Under the pieces are notes generated by a model. It ran no database searches and was not told where the DNA came from. It worked only from the letters and a program-made list of their open reading frames with translations. The position numbers and the translations under genes were made by a program. A DNA stretch of 64,000 nucleotides from assembly GCF_013415125.1 (NCBI RefSeq), contig NZ_JACCDE010000021.1, positions 33,134 to 97,133 of the forward strand. Direction: 5' to 3'. Source of the stretch: Vreelandella glaciei (GTDB taxonomy: Bacteria; Pseudomonadota; Gammaproteobacteria; Pseudomonadales; Halomonadaceae). Shown in pieces: positions 10,702 to 26,565 of the stretch (its first letter is position 1; each line of letters starts with the position of its first letter).

Positions 10702-13263
10702 ATGTCACAGGCCATTCCCCCTAACACGCCAATGATCACGCAGTATTTAAAGATCAAACGCGAACACCCCGAGGTTCTGCTGTTTTACCGAATGGGGGAT
10801 TTTTACGAGCTGTTTTTCGACGACGCCAAGCGCGCCGCCGCACTGCTGGACATTACCCTTACCCAGCGCGGCCAGTCGGGGGGGAAGCCGATCCCGATGG
10901 CGGGTGTACCTTACCATAGCGCTGAAGGCTATTTGGCGCGTCTGGTCGCTGGCGGTGAATCGGTAGCGATCTGCGAACAGATAGGCGACCCCGCGACCAG
11001 CAAAGGGCCCGTTGACCGCCAAGTAGTACGTATCGTCACCCCCGGCACGCTCCACGATGAAGCGCTGCTCGATGCCCGCCGCGACAACGTATTGGTATCA
11101 GTCTCCCCCGGTAAAGATAGCTGGGGCCTTGCCTGGCTGGAACTCTCTAGCGGCCGCTTCAATGTATTGGAAGTGGAGAGCGAAGCCGAAATGCTCGCCG
11201 AGCTTACCCGCCTCTCCCCTGCTGAGTTGCTGGTGCCCGAAAGCCTGACGCTACCCGATGCGTGGTCGCAAAAGCGCAGCCTGCGTCGCCAGGGCGAGTG
11301 GCTGTTTGATTTGGAGAGCGCCACCCGCAGCCTGTGCGATCAGTTTGAAGTGCAGGATTTACGCGGCTTTGGCTGCGCGCACTTAACCACCGCACTGATT
11401 GCCGCCGGAGTGCTGATCGATTACGCCCGCGACACTCAGCGCTCGCGCTTGCCCCACGTGACCGCCATCAGCGTTGAGAATCGCGACGATGCAGTGGTGA
11501 TCGACGCCGCCAGCCGACGTAATCTGGAAATCGATATTAACCTGGGTGGCAATAGCGACAACACCCTGGCGAGCGTGCTCGACACCTGCACCACCGCCAT
11601 GGGCTCGCGGCTACTCAAACGCTGGCTGAACCGCCCGCTGCGCCAACGAGAGATTGTCCAGAACCGCCATGCAGGCGTGGCGTTGCTAAGCCTAGATGCC
11701 GCCTACATGGCGCTGCGCGAGACGTTGAGCGATGTGGGCGATGTGGAGCGCATTCTGGCCCGGGTCGCGCTGTACAGCGCCCGGCCACGGGATTTGGCGC
11801 GCCTGCGTGACGCCCTGGTCACTCTGCCTACCCTTGAACAGCAGTTGGGCGAGGTAGAGAACGGCAGCGCGCTGGATAGCCTGCGCCCGCATATCCGCCC
11901 CTACCCTGAAATGGCTGACATGCTCAGCCGCGCGCTGGTTGAGAACCCGCCGGTGGTGATCCGTGATGGCGGGGTAATCGCCAACGGCTTTGATGCCGAG
12001 CTCGACGAGCACCGAGGCATGGCCGAGAATGCGGGCGACTACCTTGTTCGGCTGGAAACCCGCGAACGCGAGCGTACCGGGCTTGCCAATCTCAAAGTCG
12101 GCTATAACCGCGTACACGGCTACTTTATCGAGCTGCCGCGCTCCCAGGCGCAGCAGGCACCCGCTGACTATATTCGCCGCCAAACGCTTAAAAACGCCGA
12201 GCGGTTTATTATCCCCGAGCTCAAAGAGTTTGAGGATAAGGCGCTGTCGGCTAAATCCCGCGCCCTGACCCGTGAAAAATGGCTTTATGACCGCCTGCTG
12301 GGTGAACTGAATAACAGTCTTCACGCGCTACAAAGCACCTCTCAAGCGTTAGCGGAGCTGGATGTGCTGTGCGCCTTTGCCGAACGCGCCGAGGCGTTAA
12401 GCTGGGTGCGCCCAACGCTGAGCGAGGCCACCGGCATTCGTATCGAGGCGGGACGGCACCCTGTGGTTGAACAGGTTAGCGAAACGCCCTTTGTGCCCAA
12501 TGACGTTACGCTTAACCCCGACCAGCATATGCTGATTATTACTGGCCCTAATATGGGTGGTAAATCGACCTATATGCGGCAAACAGCGTTGATTGCTCTG
12601 CTCGCCCACTGCGGCAGCTTTGTGCCCGCCGATGCCGCAGAGATCGGCCCGCTGGATCGGATATTTACCCGCATTGGTTCGTCGGATGACCTCGCGGGCG
12701 GGCGCTCCACCTTTATGGTCGAAATGACCGAAACGGCCAATATTTTGCACAATGCCACCCAGCAAAGCTTGATTTTGATGGATGAAATTGGCCGCGGCAC
12801 TAGCACCTTTGACGGGTTATCGCTGGCCTGGGCGAGTGCGGAACATCTTGCCAAGGGGCGTGCACTAACGCTGTTTGCCACGCACTATTTTGAGATGACC
12901 GCCCTACCTGAACACATGGAAGGCGTGGCCAATATTCACCTAACGGCGACCGAGCATGGCGACAGCATCGTGTTCATGCACCGCATTGAAGCAGGCCCGG
13001 CTAGCCAGAGTTACGGTTTGCAGGTCGCTCAATTAGCGGGCGTACCTGGCCATGTGATTAAACGGGCCCGTGAGAAGCTGATGAGTCTGGAGCAGCGCGA
13101 TGTAGATAACACAGCGCAAGCGCCGCGAACGGCTCCCCAGCAAAACGACCTGTTTGCAGCCGTGCCACACCCGGTGGTTGAAGCATTGGAAAATGTCGAT
13201 ATGGATGACTTAACGCCGCGGGAAGCGCTGTCGCTGTTGTATCAGTGGCGAGACCTGATCTAA
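10702..13263 (+). CDS. mutS: DNA mismatch repair protein MutS
   Basis: Recognises base mismatches and small loops and recruits MutL. It has 853 aa. The mismatch-binding N-terminal motif is present as [10 protein letters not shown] (about 30-39, Phe-x-Glu wedge), followed by connector, lever and clamp domains and the ATPase with Walker [10 protein letters not shown] (about 615) and DEIGRGTST (about 694). It ends in the short dimer/tetramer tail ([11 protein letters not shown]). It is transcribed away from pncC and followed by fdxA. Confidence 0.98.
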   Translation: MSQAIPPNTPMITQYLKIKREHPEVLLFYRMGDFYELFFDDAKRAAALLDITLTQRGQSGGKPIPMAGVPYHSAEGYLARLVAGGESVAICEQIGDPATSKGPVDRQVVRIVTPGTLHDEALLDARRDNVLVSVSPGKDSWGLAWLELSSGRFNVLEVESEAEMLAELTRLSPAELLVPESLTLPDAWSQKRSLRRQGEWLFDLESATRSLCDQFEVQDLRGFGCAHLTTALIAAGVLIDYARDTQRSRLPHVTAISVENRDDAVVIDAASRRNLEIDINLGGNSDNTLASVLDTCTTAMGSRLLKRWLNRPLRQREIVQNRHAGVALLSLDAAYMALRETLSDVGDVERILARVALYSARPRDLARLRDALVTLPTLEQQLGEVENGSALDSLRPHIRPYPEMADMLSRALVENPPVVIRDGGVIANGFDAELDEHRGMAENAGDYLVRLETRERERTGLANLKVGYNRVHGYFIELPRSQAQQAPADYIRRQTLKNAERFIIPELKEFEDKALSAKSRALTREKWLYDRLLGELNNSLHALQSTSQALAELDVLCAFAERAEALSWVRPTLSEATGIRIEAGRHPVVEQVSETPFVPNDVTLNPDQHMLIITGPNMGGKSTYMRQTALIALLAHCGSFVPADAAEIGPLDRIFTRIGSSDDLAGGRSTFMVEMTETANILHNATQQSLILMDEIGRGTSTFDGLSLAWASAEHLAKGRALTLFATHYFEMTALPEHMEGVANIHLTATEHGDSIVFMHRIEAGPASQSYGLQVAQLAGVPGHVIKRAREKLMSLEQRDVDNTAQAPRTAPQQNDLFAAVPHPVVEALENVDMDDLTPREALSLLYQWRDLI

Positions 13264-13429
13264 TGGTAAATATAGTAGGTTATACAGAAGCCCATAAGGC
13301 GCTTGCCGCGAGGTAGGCGCACCTCTAGAATGTCGCTCAAACTTTTAGCTTATAAAAAACGGCTGATTTATAACCATTCACGATTGACCATGGCTGAGAG
13401 ACTCTCGGCCCTGCAAGAGGGATAGCAAG

Positions 13430-13753
13430 ATGACGTTTGTCGTTACCGAGAACTGCATCCAGTGCAAATACACCGACTGTGTGGAAGTCTGCCCGGTCGA
13501 CTGTTTCTACGAGGGCCCAAACTTCCTGGTCATTCATCCTGACGAGTGTATCGATTGCGCGCTGTGTGAGCCCGAGTGCCCCGCCGAGGCGATATTCTCC
13601 GAGGATGAGCTGCCGGACGGGCAAGAGGCATTTATTGAGATTAACGCCGAGATGGCCGAAGTCTGGCCGAACATAGCCGAGCGAAAAGATCCGCTGCCTG
13701 ACGCCGAAGAGTGGGACGGCAAGCCCGGTAAGCTTGAGAAGTTAGAGCGTTAA
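13430..13753 (+). CDS. fdxA: 7Fe-8S ferredoxin FdxA
   Basis: Small electron carrier (107 aa) with one 3Fe-4S and one 4Fe-4S cluster. The cysteine pattern C9, C12, C17, C21, C25, C40, C43, C46, C50 matches the Azotobacter FdI/FdxA type, with the long acidic C-terminal extension of that family. An AGAGGG ribosome-binding site precedes the ATG. In Pseudomonas the gene lies between mutS and the small RNA gene rsmZ; the same arrangement is seen here (see 13856-14026). Confidence 0.96.
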   Translation: MTFVVTENCIQCKYTDCVEVCPVDCFYEGPNFLVIHPDECIDCALCEPECPAEAIFSEDELPDGQEAFIEINAEMAEVWPNIAERKDPLPDAEEWDGKPGKLEKLER

Positions 13754-13783
13754 GCGTTCCTCACGCCTGCTCTATTTTACTTT

Positions 13784-13820
13784 AAAACCAGCGCTTTTTT
13801 GAAAAAGCGCTGGTTTTTTA
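13784..13820 (+). terminator. fdxA terminator
   Basis: A long inverted repeat (AAACCAGCGCTTTTT with its complement, almost no loop) ends in TTTTTT 30-65 bases after the fdxA stop codon. Confidence 0.88.
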
Positions 13821-13855
13821 TGGCGTTACCAAGCGTTTATTGCCAAATACGAGGC

Positions 13856-14026
13856 AAAAAAAGGCGACCCGTAGGCCGCCCGCTCCAAGCACTTCCTCTG
13901 ACCACTCCCTGTATCAACTTCCTCAGATGACTTCCCTGCCGGGGCTCACCTCACTGTATCACCCGGCGCATCCGTCCTACATCCCGTTGCATCCTGTCTG
14001 AAGCATCCTTGCCTCCCCTTGTCCTG
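13856..14026 (-). ncRNA. CsrB/RsmZ-type CsrA-sequestering small RNA
   Basis: Untranslated minus-strand transcript of roughly 170 nt with twelve GGA triplets. Many lie in the CsrA-preferred contexts AGGA, GGAUG or GGAAG, at 13884, 13894, 13906, 13920, 13933, 13971, 13975, 13982, 13992, 14006, 14014 and 14022 (plus-strand TCC positions). The 3' end is a strong intrinsic terminator: a 7-bp stem closed by a C(UACG)G tetraloop, then seven U (13856-13880). RNAs of this kind bind several CsrA dimers and relieve repression. Supporting context: fdxA neighbours rsmZ in Pseudomonas, csrA is in this window, and a GacA/UvrY box lies upstream. The 5' end is an estimate from a predicted promoter. Confidence 0.85.
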
Positions 14027-14031
14027 CGTAT

Positions 14032-14059
14032 ATTGTGGCAGATCACGTAGGCTTCTCAA
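14032..14059 (-). promoter_or_regulatory. Predicted promoter of the CsrB/RsmZ-type RNA
   Basis: On the minus strand, TTGAGA (-35, 14054-14059) and CACAAT (-10, 14032-14037) are separated by 16 bases and would start transcription near 14024-14026, just before the first GGA motif. The -10 match is modest (4 of 6). Confidence 0.5.
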
Positions 14060-14073
14060 CAATGCCAAAATGC

Positions 14074-14099
14074 AAAAAGGCGAGTCTTAGCGACTCGCC
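14074..14099 (-). terminator. eno terminator
   Basis: An 8-bp stem (GGCGAGTC with GACTCGCC, loop of about 5) is followed by TTTTT on the minus strand, about 160 bases past the eno stop. It lies between the GacA/UvrY box and the small RNA promoter, so it insulates the small RNA from eno read-through. Confidence 0.8.
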
Positions 14100-14197
14100 C
14101 TAATTTCACAATTATGTTTAAAAACAAAATCTTAAATTTGAATTAGTGGAAATTTTCGTTTTATCTTACCCCAAACCAAGCGATTCTCGTCGACATT

Positions 14198-14215
14198 TGT
14201 AAGACATCTCTTACA
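14198..14215. promoter_or_regulatory. GacA/UvrY upstream activating box
   Basis: TGTAAGACATCTCTTACA is an exact match to TGTAAG-N6-CTTACA, the site bound by response regulators GacA/UvrY/LetA/SirA upstream of csrB- and rsmZ-type genes. Its centre is about 180 bases from the predicted start of the small RNA, comparable to the distance known for rsmZ in Pseudomonas. The intervening 14100-14170 is very AT-rich, which would suit DNA bending. Confidence 0.82.
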
Positions 14216-14259
14216 AAATCTTGAGATATTACTTACAAACCTCGCTCAATATTGGCACT

Positions 14260-15570
<1,311 letters not shown>

Positions 15571-15630
15571 TCAGATAAAATTATTAATATAACGCCCTAA
15601 TCAGCAAAACACGGCCTATCAAGCCACACG

Positions 15631-18171
<2,541 letters not shown>

Positions 18172-18310
18172 TCAGAAGGCACGGCAGAAAGCCACGCCAG
18201 GATGGGTCGACAGACTAGCAGATTACGACCTAAGGCTCAATTTGAACTGAGCAGTCAAAACCTACTTAACCTAATCACTCTTGTGCAACCGCCCCAGCGA
18301 TAGGTCTACG

Positions 18311-18371
18311 CGAGGGCGCTGTGAACCCTTCCCTGGGCGCTACTTTCGCCATCCCTGGCGAAAGACCCTCG
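18311..18371. repeat. Compound hairpin in the pyrG-gltD intergenic region
   Basis: A perfect 9-bp hairpin (CTTTCGCCA / TGGCGAAAG, loop TCCC, 18343-18364) is enclosed by a CGAGGG...CCCTCG outer pair (18311-18316 and 18366-18371). The region 18151-18413 contains no gene. The short phrase CATCCCTGGCG has the look of an interspersed repeat, but only one copy is recognised in this window. It could also act as a 3'-end stabiliser after gltD. Confidence 0.45.
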
Positions 18372-18413
18372 CTACGACCTATCCCTGGAGCTGCTCTATG
18401 CATCAGGCGTGCT

Positions 18414-19868
<1,455 letters not shown>

Positions 19869-22800
19869 TTATTGCGGCTGACGCCGAGACTGATCCAGCA
19901 AACTACCTAAGCTTGCCGCTTTTGGCTTCACCAGCCAGAAGTGGCGCGCATAGTCGCTGAAGTCTTCCAAAATAGCCGCCCCGCGCGCGGAACCCGTCGC
20001 GGCCACATAGGCTTCGATCATTTCACGCAGGTGACGACGATACGCCTCCATGGCCTCTGTGTTGACACGATGAATCTCGACCAGCTCGTGGTTGTACTTG
20101 TCCACGAAGGTGCGTTCCTCATCCAACACATAGGCAAACCCACCGGTCATCCCCGCGCCGAAGTTCACGCCGGTTTCGCCAAGTACGCAGACCAAGCCGC
20201 CGGTCATATATTCGCAGCAGTGGTCGCCTGCGCCTTCAATGACTGCAGAAGCACCGGAATTACGCACCCCGAAGCGCTCACCCGCCGTACCGGCTGCAAA
20301 CAATGTACCGCCGGTGGCCCCGTACAGGCAGGTATTACCGATAATCGCCGTTTTATGGCTCTCAAACTGGCTGACTTTGGGCGGCACAATCACAATACTG
20401 CCACCGTTCATGCCCTTGCCGACGTAATCGTTGGCGTCGCCTTCGAGATACAAATTCAAGCCACGCGCATTCCACACCCCAAAGCTCTGGCCTGCTACGC
20501 CAGTAAAGCGAGCGGTGATCGGTGCCGTTTCCAGGCCCTCTTCGCCATAGCGCTTGGCAATCGCGCCAGAGGTTAGCGCTGCCACACTGCGGTCACAGTT
20601 GGTGATGGTGAAATCGAACTCACCGCCCGAGCGATTTTCAATGGCGTCTTTCAGCGCTGCCAGCACTTCCTGGTTTTTAGCACCGGGGTCGTGCGGCACG
20701 TTACGGCTGACCTTACAGAACTGCGGTGCATCTTTAGGCACAAAGTCATTCGCTAGCAGCGGCGTCAGATCAAGCTTACGCTGGGAAGCCGTGTTGCCTT
20801 CCAACACTTCAAGCAAATCGGTACGCCCGATTAGATCGGTCAGCTTGCGCACACCCAATACCGCCATCAGCTCACGCACTTCTTCGGCAATAAAGCGGAA
20901 GTAGTTTTTAACCATATCAACGGTGCCACGGAAATGCTCGCCCCGCAGGAAATCATCCTGAGTGGCGACACCGGTGGCGCAGTTGTTGAGGTGACAAATA
21001 CGCAGGTACTTGCAACCCAACGCGACCATCGGCGCAGTGCCAAAACCAAAGCTCTCAGCACCCAGAATCGCGGCTTTAACCACATCCAGGCCGGTTTTCA
21101 GGCCGCCGTCGGTCTGCAGGCGAATTTTGTCGCGCAGGCCGTTGATACGTAGCGCTTGATGCACTTCAGGAAGCCCCAGCTCCCAAGGAGAACCGGCATG
21201 TTTGATCGAGGTCAGCGGGCTGGCCGCCGTGCCGCCATCGTAGCCGGACACGGTAATCAAATCCGCGTAGGCCTTGGCCACCCCGGTGGCGATCGTGCCG
21301 ATCCCCGGTTCCGATACCAGCTTCACCGACACCTGGGCATCCGGATTGACCTGTTTGAGGTCAAAAATCAGCTGGGCCAAATCTTCGATAGAATAAATAT
21401 CGTGGTGCGGCGGCGGTGAAATCAGCGTGACGCCGGGTACCGCGTAGCGCAGCCGGGCAATCAGTTCGTTCACTTTGCCGCCAGGCAGCTGCCCGCCCTC
21501 ACCGGGTTTGGCGCCCTGGGCGACCTTGATCTGCAGTACTTCTGCGTTGACCAGATAATGGGGCGTCACGCCAAAACGGCCGGAGGCGATCTGCTTGATT
21601 TTCGAGCTACGGATAGTGCCGTAGCGCGCCGGGTCTTCACCGCCTTCGCCAGAGTTGGAGCGGCCGCCCGCTTCGTTCATGGCCTGGGCCAGCGCTTCGT
21701 GAGCTTCCGGCGAGAGCGCGCCCAACGACATACCGGCGCTATCAAAGCGCGGCAGCAGCTCTTCAACCGGCTCTACTTCCTCCAGCGCAATCGGCGTTTC
21801 TGCCGGCTTGAGCTTGAGCAAGTCACGAATGGTGGCCACCGGACGCTCGTTCACCAGCTGGGCAAACTTCTTCCACTTAGTATAGCTGCCTTCCTGAACC
21901 GCCGCCTGCAGCGACATCACTACATCGGGGTTATAGGCGTGGTACTCGTGGCCGTGGACATACTTGAACATGCCGCCCTGGGAGATACCTTTACGCGGAA
22001 TCCAGGCATCTTTCGCCAGCAGCGCCTGCTGCATCTGCAGCTCGGCAAAACCGGCGCCTTGGATGCGCGACGCCATACCGACAAAGCACAGATCCATTAC
22101 TTCGTCCGCCAAACCCACGGCTTCAAACAGCATTGAGCCGCGGTAGGAGGCCAGCGTCGAGATACCCATTTTAGACAGGATCTTGAACAGGCCTTTCTGC
22201 AGACCTTTACGGTAATTCTCGCGGCCATCGGCAGGGTTACCGGTTAGCTCGCCGGTACGGTGCATATCCGCCATGACCTGATAAGCGAGCCACGGATAAA
22301 CCGCCGTGGCACCCACGCCAAACAGCACTGCCATTTGATGAGCATCGCGGGCGTAGCCGGTTTCCACCACGATATTGGCGTTGGGACGCAGCGCCAAACG
22401 GCCTAAGTGAGAGTGCACGGCACCCACGGCCAGGGCGGCCTGTATGGGAATCAGCCCTTTCGCCAGCTCGGCATCGGTGAGTACCAGAATGACTTTACCA
22501 GCGCGCACCTGTGCTTCGGCCTCTTCACATAGTGCCTTGAGCGCTTGATGAAGGCTCTGCTGTTCAGGATCGTAACCCAACGACAGTGTATAGCTGGCAA
22601 ACGCCGGATCATCCTGGCTCACCAGCGCGGTAAATTTACGCGGCGATAGCACCGGCGTGGTCAAGATCAAGCGGTGAGCGTGCTCAGGCGTCGCTTTAAA
22701 GACGTTGAGCTCCGCGCCACAGCAGGTTTCCAGCGACATCACGATCGCTTCGCGCAGCGGGTCGATGGGCGGGTTGGTGACCTGGGCAAACTTCTGACGG

Positions 22801-24311
22801 AAGAAATCCGTCAGCAGGCGCGGACGACTGGAGAGCACCGCCATCGGTGTATCGTCGCCCATAGAGCCAACGGCTTCCTGACCACTTTCCGCCAGCGGAC
22901 GCAGCACCTGGTCGCGCTCTTCAAAGCTCACTTGGAACAGTTTCTGCTGAACGTTGAGCGAATCGGTATCCATGCTCTGGAAACGCGCAAGCTCAGTTAG
23001 CGCCGACTCTAAATAATTGGCTTCCTGCTTTAACCAACGCTTATAAGGGTAGGCGGATTTCAGGCGCTCATCGATATCGGTGGTATGCAGCACTTCGCCG
23101 GTCTGGGTGTCTACGGCAAGCATTTGACCGGGGCCAACACGGCCTTTGGCCACCACGTCTTCCGGCTTATAGCCGTAGGTGCCCGTTTCCGATGCCAGCG
23201 TGATATAACCGTTTTTAGTAATCACCCAGCGCGCCGGGCGCAGGCCGTTACGGTCCAGCATACACACCGCTTGGCGACCGTCGGTCATCACTACGCCCGC
23301 CGGACCGTCCCACGGCTCCATGTGCATGGAATTGTATTCGTAGAAAGCACGCAGTTCAGCGTCCATGGTTTCTACGTTCTGCCAGGCGGGCGGCACCATC
23401 ATACGTACCGCGCGGTGCAGTTCCATGCCACCGGTCAGCAATACTTCCAGCATGTTATCCATACTGGAGGAGTCAGAGCCGGTGGTATTAACGATCTCGT
23501 CCAGCTCGGCGATATCCGGCAGGCGATCGTTAACGAAGTTGGCTTTACGCGAGTTCGCCCAGCCGCGATTGGCTTCAATCGTATTGATCTCACCATTGTG
23601 CGCCAACAGGCGAAACGGCTGTGCCAGTGGCCAACGCGGCGCGGTATTGGTCGAGAAGCGCTGGTGGAAAACGCAAATGGCAGTTTCCAGGCGCGGGTCA
23701 TTCAAGTCGTGATAAAAGGCCGGCAGATCTTCCGGCATCACCAGGCCTTTATAGGAGATGACTTCTGACGATAGCGAGGCAACATAGAAGTCTTCTTCGT
23801 CGCGCAGCGCCTGCTCGGCGCGGCGACGAGCCATAAAGAGGTCAACATCGAAGTGCTCACCCAGGCCCGGCTGTACAAAAAGCTGACGAATACGCGGCAG
23901 GCAGTCCAGCGCCATGGGGCCACAAACGCTGGGGTCGGTAGGCACATCGCGCCAGCCCAATACGTTGAGGCCGCGCGCTTCAAGCTCACGCGTTAAGGTA
24001 TCGCGGGCATTTGCTTCACGGGCGTCATCGTTGGGCAGAAACACCACGCCCACGGCAAAGCGTTCGCCAAGCTCAGCATCAAACGCCTCTTTGGCCAGCG
24101 CCTGCATAAAGGGAGTGGGCATTTTAAGTAGCAAGCCACAACCGTCGCCGGTCTTTCCGTCGGCAGCGATACCACCCCGGTGGGTCATACAGGTCAGTGA
24201 TTCAATGGCAGTTTTCAGCAAATCGTGGCTAGCCTGGCCTTCCATATGGGCAATCAGGCCAAAACCACAGTTATCGCGAAACTCGCCAGGCTGGTGAAGA
24301 CCTCTATTCAT
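19869..24311 (-). CDS. gltB: Glutamate synthase (NADPH) large subunit
   Basis: Transfers the amide of glutamine to 2-oxoglutarate, the main nitrogen-assimilation route together with glutamine synthetase. It has 1480 aa. A short propeptide precedes the nucleophile cysteine of the class II amidotransferase (NCGFG, Cys15), exposed after cleavage. The central and FMN-binding synthase domains follow ([22 protein letters not shown]), with 3Fe-4S ligands in [12 protein letters not shown] and a C-terminal GXGXG beta-helix. The ATG at 24311 is preferred to a TTG at 24332. Confidence 0.97.
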   Translation of the reverse strand: MNRGLHQPGEFRDNCGFGLIAHMEGQASHDLLKTAIESLTCMTHRGGIAADGKTGDGCGLLLKMPTPFMQALAKEAFDAELGERFAVGVVFLPNDDAREANARDTLTRELEARGLNVLGWRDVPTDPSVCGPMALDCLPRIRQLFVQPGLGEHFDVDLFMARRRAEQALRDEEDFYVASLSSEVISYKGLVMPEDLPAFYHDLNDPRLETAICVFHQRFSTNTAPRWPLAQPFRLLAHNGEINTIEANRGWANSRKANFVNDRLPDIAELDEIVNTTGSDSSSMDNMLEVLLTGGMELHRAVRMMVPPAWQNVETMDAELRAFYEYNSMHMEPWDGPAGVVMTDGRQAVCMLDRNGLRPARWVITKNGYITLASETGTYGYKPEDVVAKGRVGPGQMLAVDTQTGEVLHTTDIDERLKSAYPYKRWLKQEANYLESALTELARFQSMDTDSLNVQQKLFQVSFEERDQVLRPLAESGQEAVGSMGDDTPMAVLSSRPRLLTDFFRQKFAQVTNPPIDPLREAIVMSLETCCGAELNVFKATPEHAHRLILTTPVLSPRKFTALVSQDDPAFASYTLSLGYDPEQQSLHQALKALCEEAEAQVRAGKVILVLTDAELAKGLIPIQAALAVGAVHSHLGRLALRPNANIVVETGYARDAHQMAVLFGVGATAVYPWLAYQVMADMHRTGELTGNPADGRENYRKGLQKGLFKILSKMGISTLASYRGSMLFEAVGLADEVMDLCFVGMASRIQGAGFAELQMQQALLAKDAWIPRKGISQGGMFKYVHGHEYHAYNPDVVMSLQAAVQEGSYTKWKKFAQLVNERPVATIRDLLKLKPAETPIALEEVEPVEELLPRFDSAGMSLGALSPEAHEALAQAMNEAGGRSNSGEGGEDPARYGTIRSSKIKQIASGRFGVTPHYLVNAEVLQIKVAQGAKPGEGGQLPGGKVNELIARLRYAVPGVTLISPPPHHDIYSIEDLAQLIFDLKQVNPDAQVSVKLVSEPGIGTIATGVAKAYADLITVSGYDGGTAASPLTSIKHAGSPWELGLPEVHQALRINGLRDKIRLQTDGGLKTGLDVVKAAILGAESFGFGTAPMVALGCKYLRICHLNNCATGVATQDDFLRGEHFRGTVDMVKNYFRFIAEEVRELMAVLGVRKLTDLIGRTDLLEVLEGNTASQRKLDLTPLLANDFVPKDAPQFCKVSRNVPHDPGAKNQEVLAALKDAIENRSGGEFDFTITNCDRSVAALTSGAIAKRYGEEGLETAPITARFTGVAGQSFGVWNARGLNLYLEGDANDYVGKGMNGGSIVIVPPKVSQFESHKTAIIGNTCLYGATGGTLFAAGTAGERFGVRNSGASAVIEGAGDHCCEYMTGGLVCVLGETGVNFGAGMTGGFAYVLDEERTFVDKYNHELVEIHRVNTEAMEAYRRHLREMIEAYVAATGSARGAAILEDFSDYARHFWLVKPKAASLGSLLDQSRRQPQ

Positions 24312-24774
24312 GGGCGTGCCTCTACTAGTCAACGTATTTTTTTAGCAGCGTGCTTATGGTATAAAGGACGGTTTTGCTTTTTTTATGATGCTTATAACCT
24401 GCCCAGAATGGGGTGTTTCCCACGTTCGCTGCCGCAAGAAAATGGCCGGTCAGCATAGCGATTAGCGCCCACGTTGCGCAATCGCTTGGTGCTTATAACG
24501 TTAGAGAAACTCTTTTCAAATCCTGTATTTGCACTCTCATTCAAGAAAAAAATACATATACTTCAAACACTTGTAGCCAGTTAAAACGCTATTTTAACGC
24601 TCTTTATTTTCCATTAAACTTTAGTCTAAATAGCATGCAAATACCCATGCCGATAGTGCATAAGGCATACGGATTATACAAAACAGCGTTCGACTAATCG
24701 TCTCACGGCGCAGCCAAGTGAATACAAAACCGCCCAGTGAAACCACTCTGCGTAAGGAGCGATCCATTGGGCGG
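24312..24774. other. gltB upstream region and end of the aro operon
   Basis: No convincing gene in this 560-base gap (to 24874). 24330-24700 is AT-rich and presumably holds the gltB promoter. A 94-codon plus-strand opening at 24413 lacks a ribosome-binding site and any recognisable similarity. The rest holds a candidate terminator (24730-24774) and a degenerate tandem repeat (24782-24859). Confidence 0.5.
24730..24774 (-). terminator. Candidate terminator of the pilMNOPQ-aroKB operon
   Basis: On the minus strand, CCGCCCA and TGGGCGG can pair across a loop of about 31 bases and are followed by TTTTG. It lies 100 bases past aroB. The large loop makes it a weaker candidate than the others. Confidence 0.45.
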
Positions 24775-24781
24775 CTATAGC

Positions 24782-24859
24782 TGGCTAGGCTTTGAAATGA
24801 CTGGGTTTAAACGGCCAGGTTTTGAAATGGCCAGATTTTGAAATGGCTAAGCTGCGAAA
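24782..24859. repeat. Degenerate 16-bp tandem repeat, five units
   Basis: Units of the form TGGCYAGRYTTTGAAA start at 24782, 24798 (14 bases, diverged), 24812, 24828 and 24844. They fill the space between the aroB stop and the candidate terminator. Confidence 0.7.
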
Positions 24860-24874
24860 GGATTACGTGGCCAC

Positions 24875-25981
24875 TTAGCAGCGCGGGTAATCGTCCAGCA
24901 GGTTGCGGAGAACATCAACGGGCGTGGCATCGCTAACGCAGGCATCGCCCAGGGCGTTAAGCAGCACTAAGCGCAGCCGCGAATCGATGTTTTTCTTGTC
25001 CAACCGCATACGGGCTAAAAAGTCATCGCTGGACATATTCGCCGGTGCCGCCAACGGCAGCTCGGCGCTCTCGATCACCGCCAGGCTACGTGCTAGCGCT
25101 GCGTCGTCGATCCAGCCCAAGCGCTGGGAAAGCGTTGCCGCCATGGCCATGCCCGCGCCCACTGCCTCCCCGTGTAGCCAGTTGCCGTAGCCCTGGTGCG
25201 CCTCAATGGCGTGGCCAAAGGTGTGGCCCAGGTTGAGCAGCGCACGCACGCCCTGCTCGGTTTCATCTTCGGCCACGATATCTGCTTTGATTTGGCAACT
25301 GCGCGCAATAGCGTCGGCGACTACTTCCGGCTCTACGTCGAGTAGCGCGGGCATATTGGCTTCCAGCCAGCTTAAAAACGCTTCATCACGGATAAAACCG
25401 TACTTGATAACCTCGGCAAGGCCAGCGGAAAGCTCACGGCGGGGCAGGCTCTTCAGCGTATCGATATCCACCAGCACAGCCTTGGGCTGCCAGAAAGCGC
25501 CGATCATGTTTTTACCCAGCGGGTGATTGACGCCGGTCTTGCCCCCTACCGACGAATCCACCTGGGAAAGCAGCGTGGTGGGCACCTGGATAAACGCCAC
25601 GCCGCGCTGATAGGAAGCGGCGGCATAGCCGACCATATCGCCAATCACCCCGCCCCCTAAGGCGATCAGGGTACAGCGGCGGTTAAAACCGGCCTCTAAT
25701 AGCGCGTCCCAAATACGGCTGACCTGCTCAATGGTTTTGTACTGTTCGCCATCGGGCAGCACGACCGTGCGCACCTCTAAATGCTCCGGCAGGCTAGCGC
25801 AGAGTGTTTCCAGGTAGAGCGGCGCGATAGTCTCGTTAGTGACGACCATCACCTGGCTTCCCGCCAGATAAGGCGTCAATGTATCGGTTTGACCGATCAG
25901 CCCGGAGCCAATATGAATCGGGTAGCTACGCTCATCTAAAGCAACCTGAAGTGTGCGTTGCGCGCTGGCGGTCGAGGTCAT
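24875..25981 (-). CDS. aroB: 3-dehydroquinate synthase
   Basis: Second step of the shikimate pathway: cyclises DAHP to 3-dehydroquinate using NAD+ and a divalent metal. It has 368 aa. NAD-binding DGEQYKT and [11 protein letters not shown] (about 110-120) are present, as are [16 protein letters not shown] and the metal site residues in [12 protein letters not shown] and LHGEAV. Its start overlaps the aroK stop by 4 bases, indicating translational coupling at the end of the pil operon, an arrangement shared with many gammaproteobacteria. Confidence 0.97.
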   Translation of the reverse strand: MTSTASAQRTLQVALDERSYPIHIGSGLIGQTDTLTPYLAGSQVMVVTNETIAPLYLETLCASLPEHLEVRTVVLPDGEQYKTIEQVSRIWDALLEAGFNRRCTLIALGGGVIGDMVGYAAASYQRGVAFIQVPTTLLSQVDSSVGGKTGVNHPLGKNMIGAFWQPKAVLVDIDTLKSLPRRELSAGLAEVIKYGFIRDEAFLSWLEANMPALLDVEPEVVADAIARSCQIKADIVAEDETEQGVRALLNLGHTFGHAIEAHQGYGNWLHGEAVGAGMAMAATLSQRLGWIDDAALARSLAVIESAELPLAAPANMSSDDFLARMRLDKKNIDSRLRLVLLNALGDACVSDATPVDVLRNLLDDYPRC

Positions 25982-26565
25982 TGCGATACCTTATTATGGT
26001 TAAGCGGTCCAGCCGAATGAGGCGAAGAGGAGGGCTCAAGTGGATCCACCAGCCGATGCACCCGGCGCAGTATCTCATTGACCACCGCTCGCGGGCTGCG
26101 CCGGTCGGTGCGCACAGCAATATCTGAAGTGGCACGATAGAGCGGGTCGCGCTGAGCAAACATGTCGTTTAGCACTTGTTCGCGGTTAGCGCACTGTAGC
26201 AACGGCCGATTGCGATCTTTCGCCGTCCTCTTTAGCTGCTGGTCGACGGTGGTCAACAGATACACCACCGTGCCGCGCTCGCGCAGTGCGCGGCGATTCT
26301 CTTCGCGCAGCACCGCACCGCCGCCGGTAGCGACAACCACGGGGGAGAGACGGGTTAACTCATCAATCATATGGATTTCGCGCAGCCGAAAGCCCTGTTC
26401 GCCTTCAACATCGAAAATCCACGGAATATCCGCTCCGCAGCGGTCTTGAATGGCGTGGTCACTGTCGTAAAACGGACGCGCGAGCTCTGCCGCCAACAGG
26501 CGACCGATGGTGCTTTTGCCAGCCCCCATGGGGCCTATAAGAAATAAATTGGGTAAATCTTGCAT
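25978..26565 (-). CDS. aroK: Shikimate kinase
   Basis: Phosphorylates shikimate. It has 195 aa with P-loop GPMGAGKST (about 12-20), the shikimate-binding DSDH near 34, RxxE in [10 protein letters not shown], and GGGAV near 81. It ends in a Ser/His-rich tail slightly longer than in E. coli AroK. Its start codon overlaps the pilQ stop by a base and its stop overlaps aroB. Confidence 0.96.
   Translation of the reverse strand: MQDLPNLFLIGPMGAGKSTIGRLLAAELARPFYDSDHAIQDRCGADIPWIFDVEGEQGFRLREIHMIDELTRLSPVVVATGGGAVLREENRRALRERGTVVYLLTTVDQQLKRTAKDRNRPLLQCANREQVLNDMFAQRDPLYRATSDIAVRTDRRSPRAVVNEILRRVHRLVDPLEPSSSPHSAGPLNHNKVSQ

Noticed and set aside
24413..24697. 94-codon plus-strand open frame upstream of gltB
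   Set aside because: AT-rich promoter region, no ribosome-binding site, no recognisable domain and odd composition.
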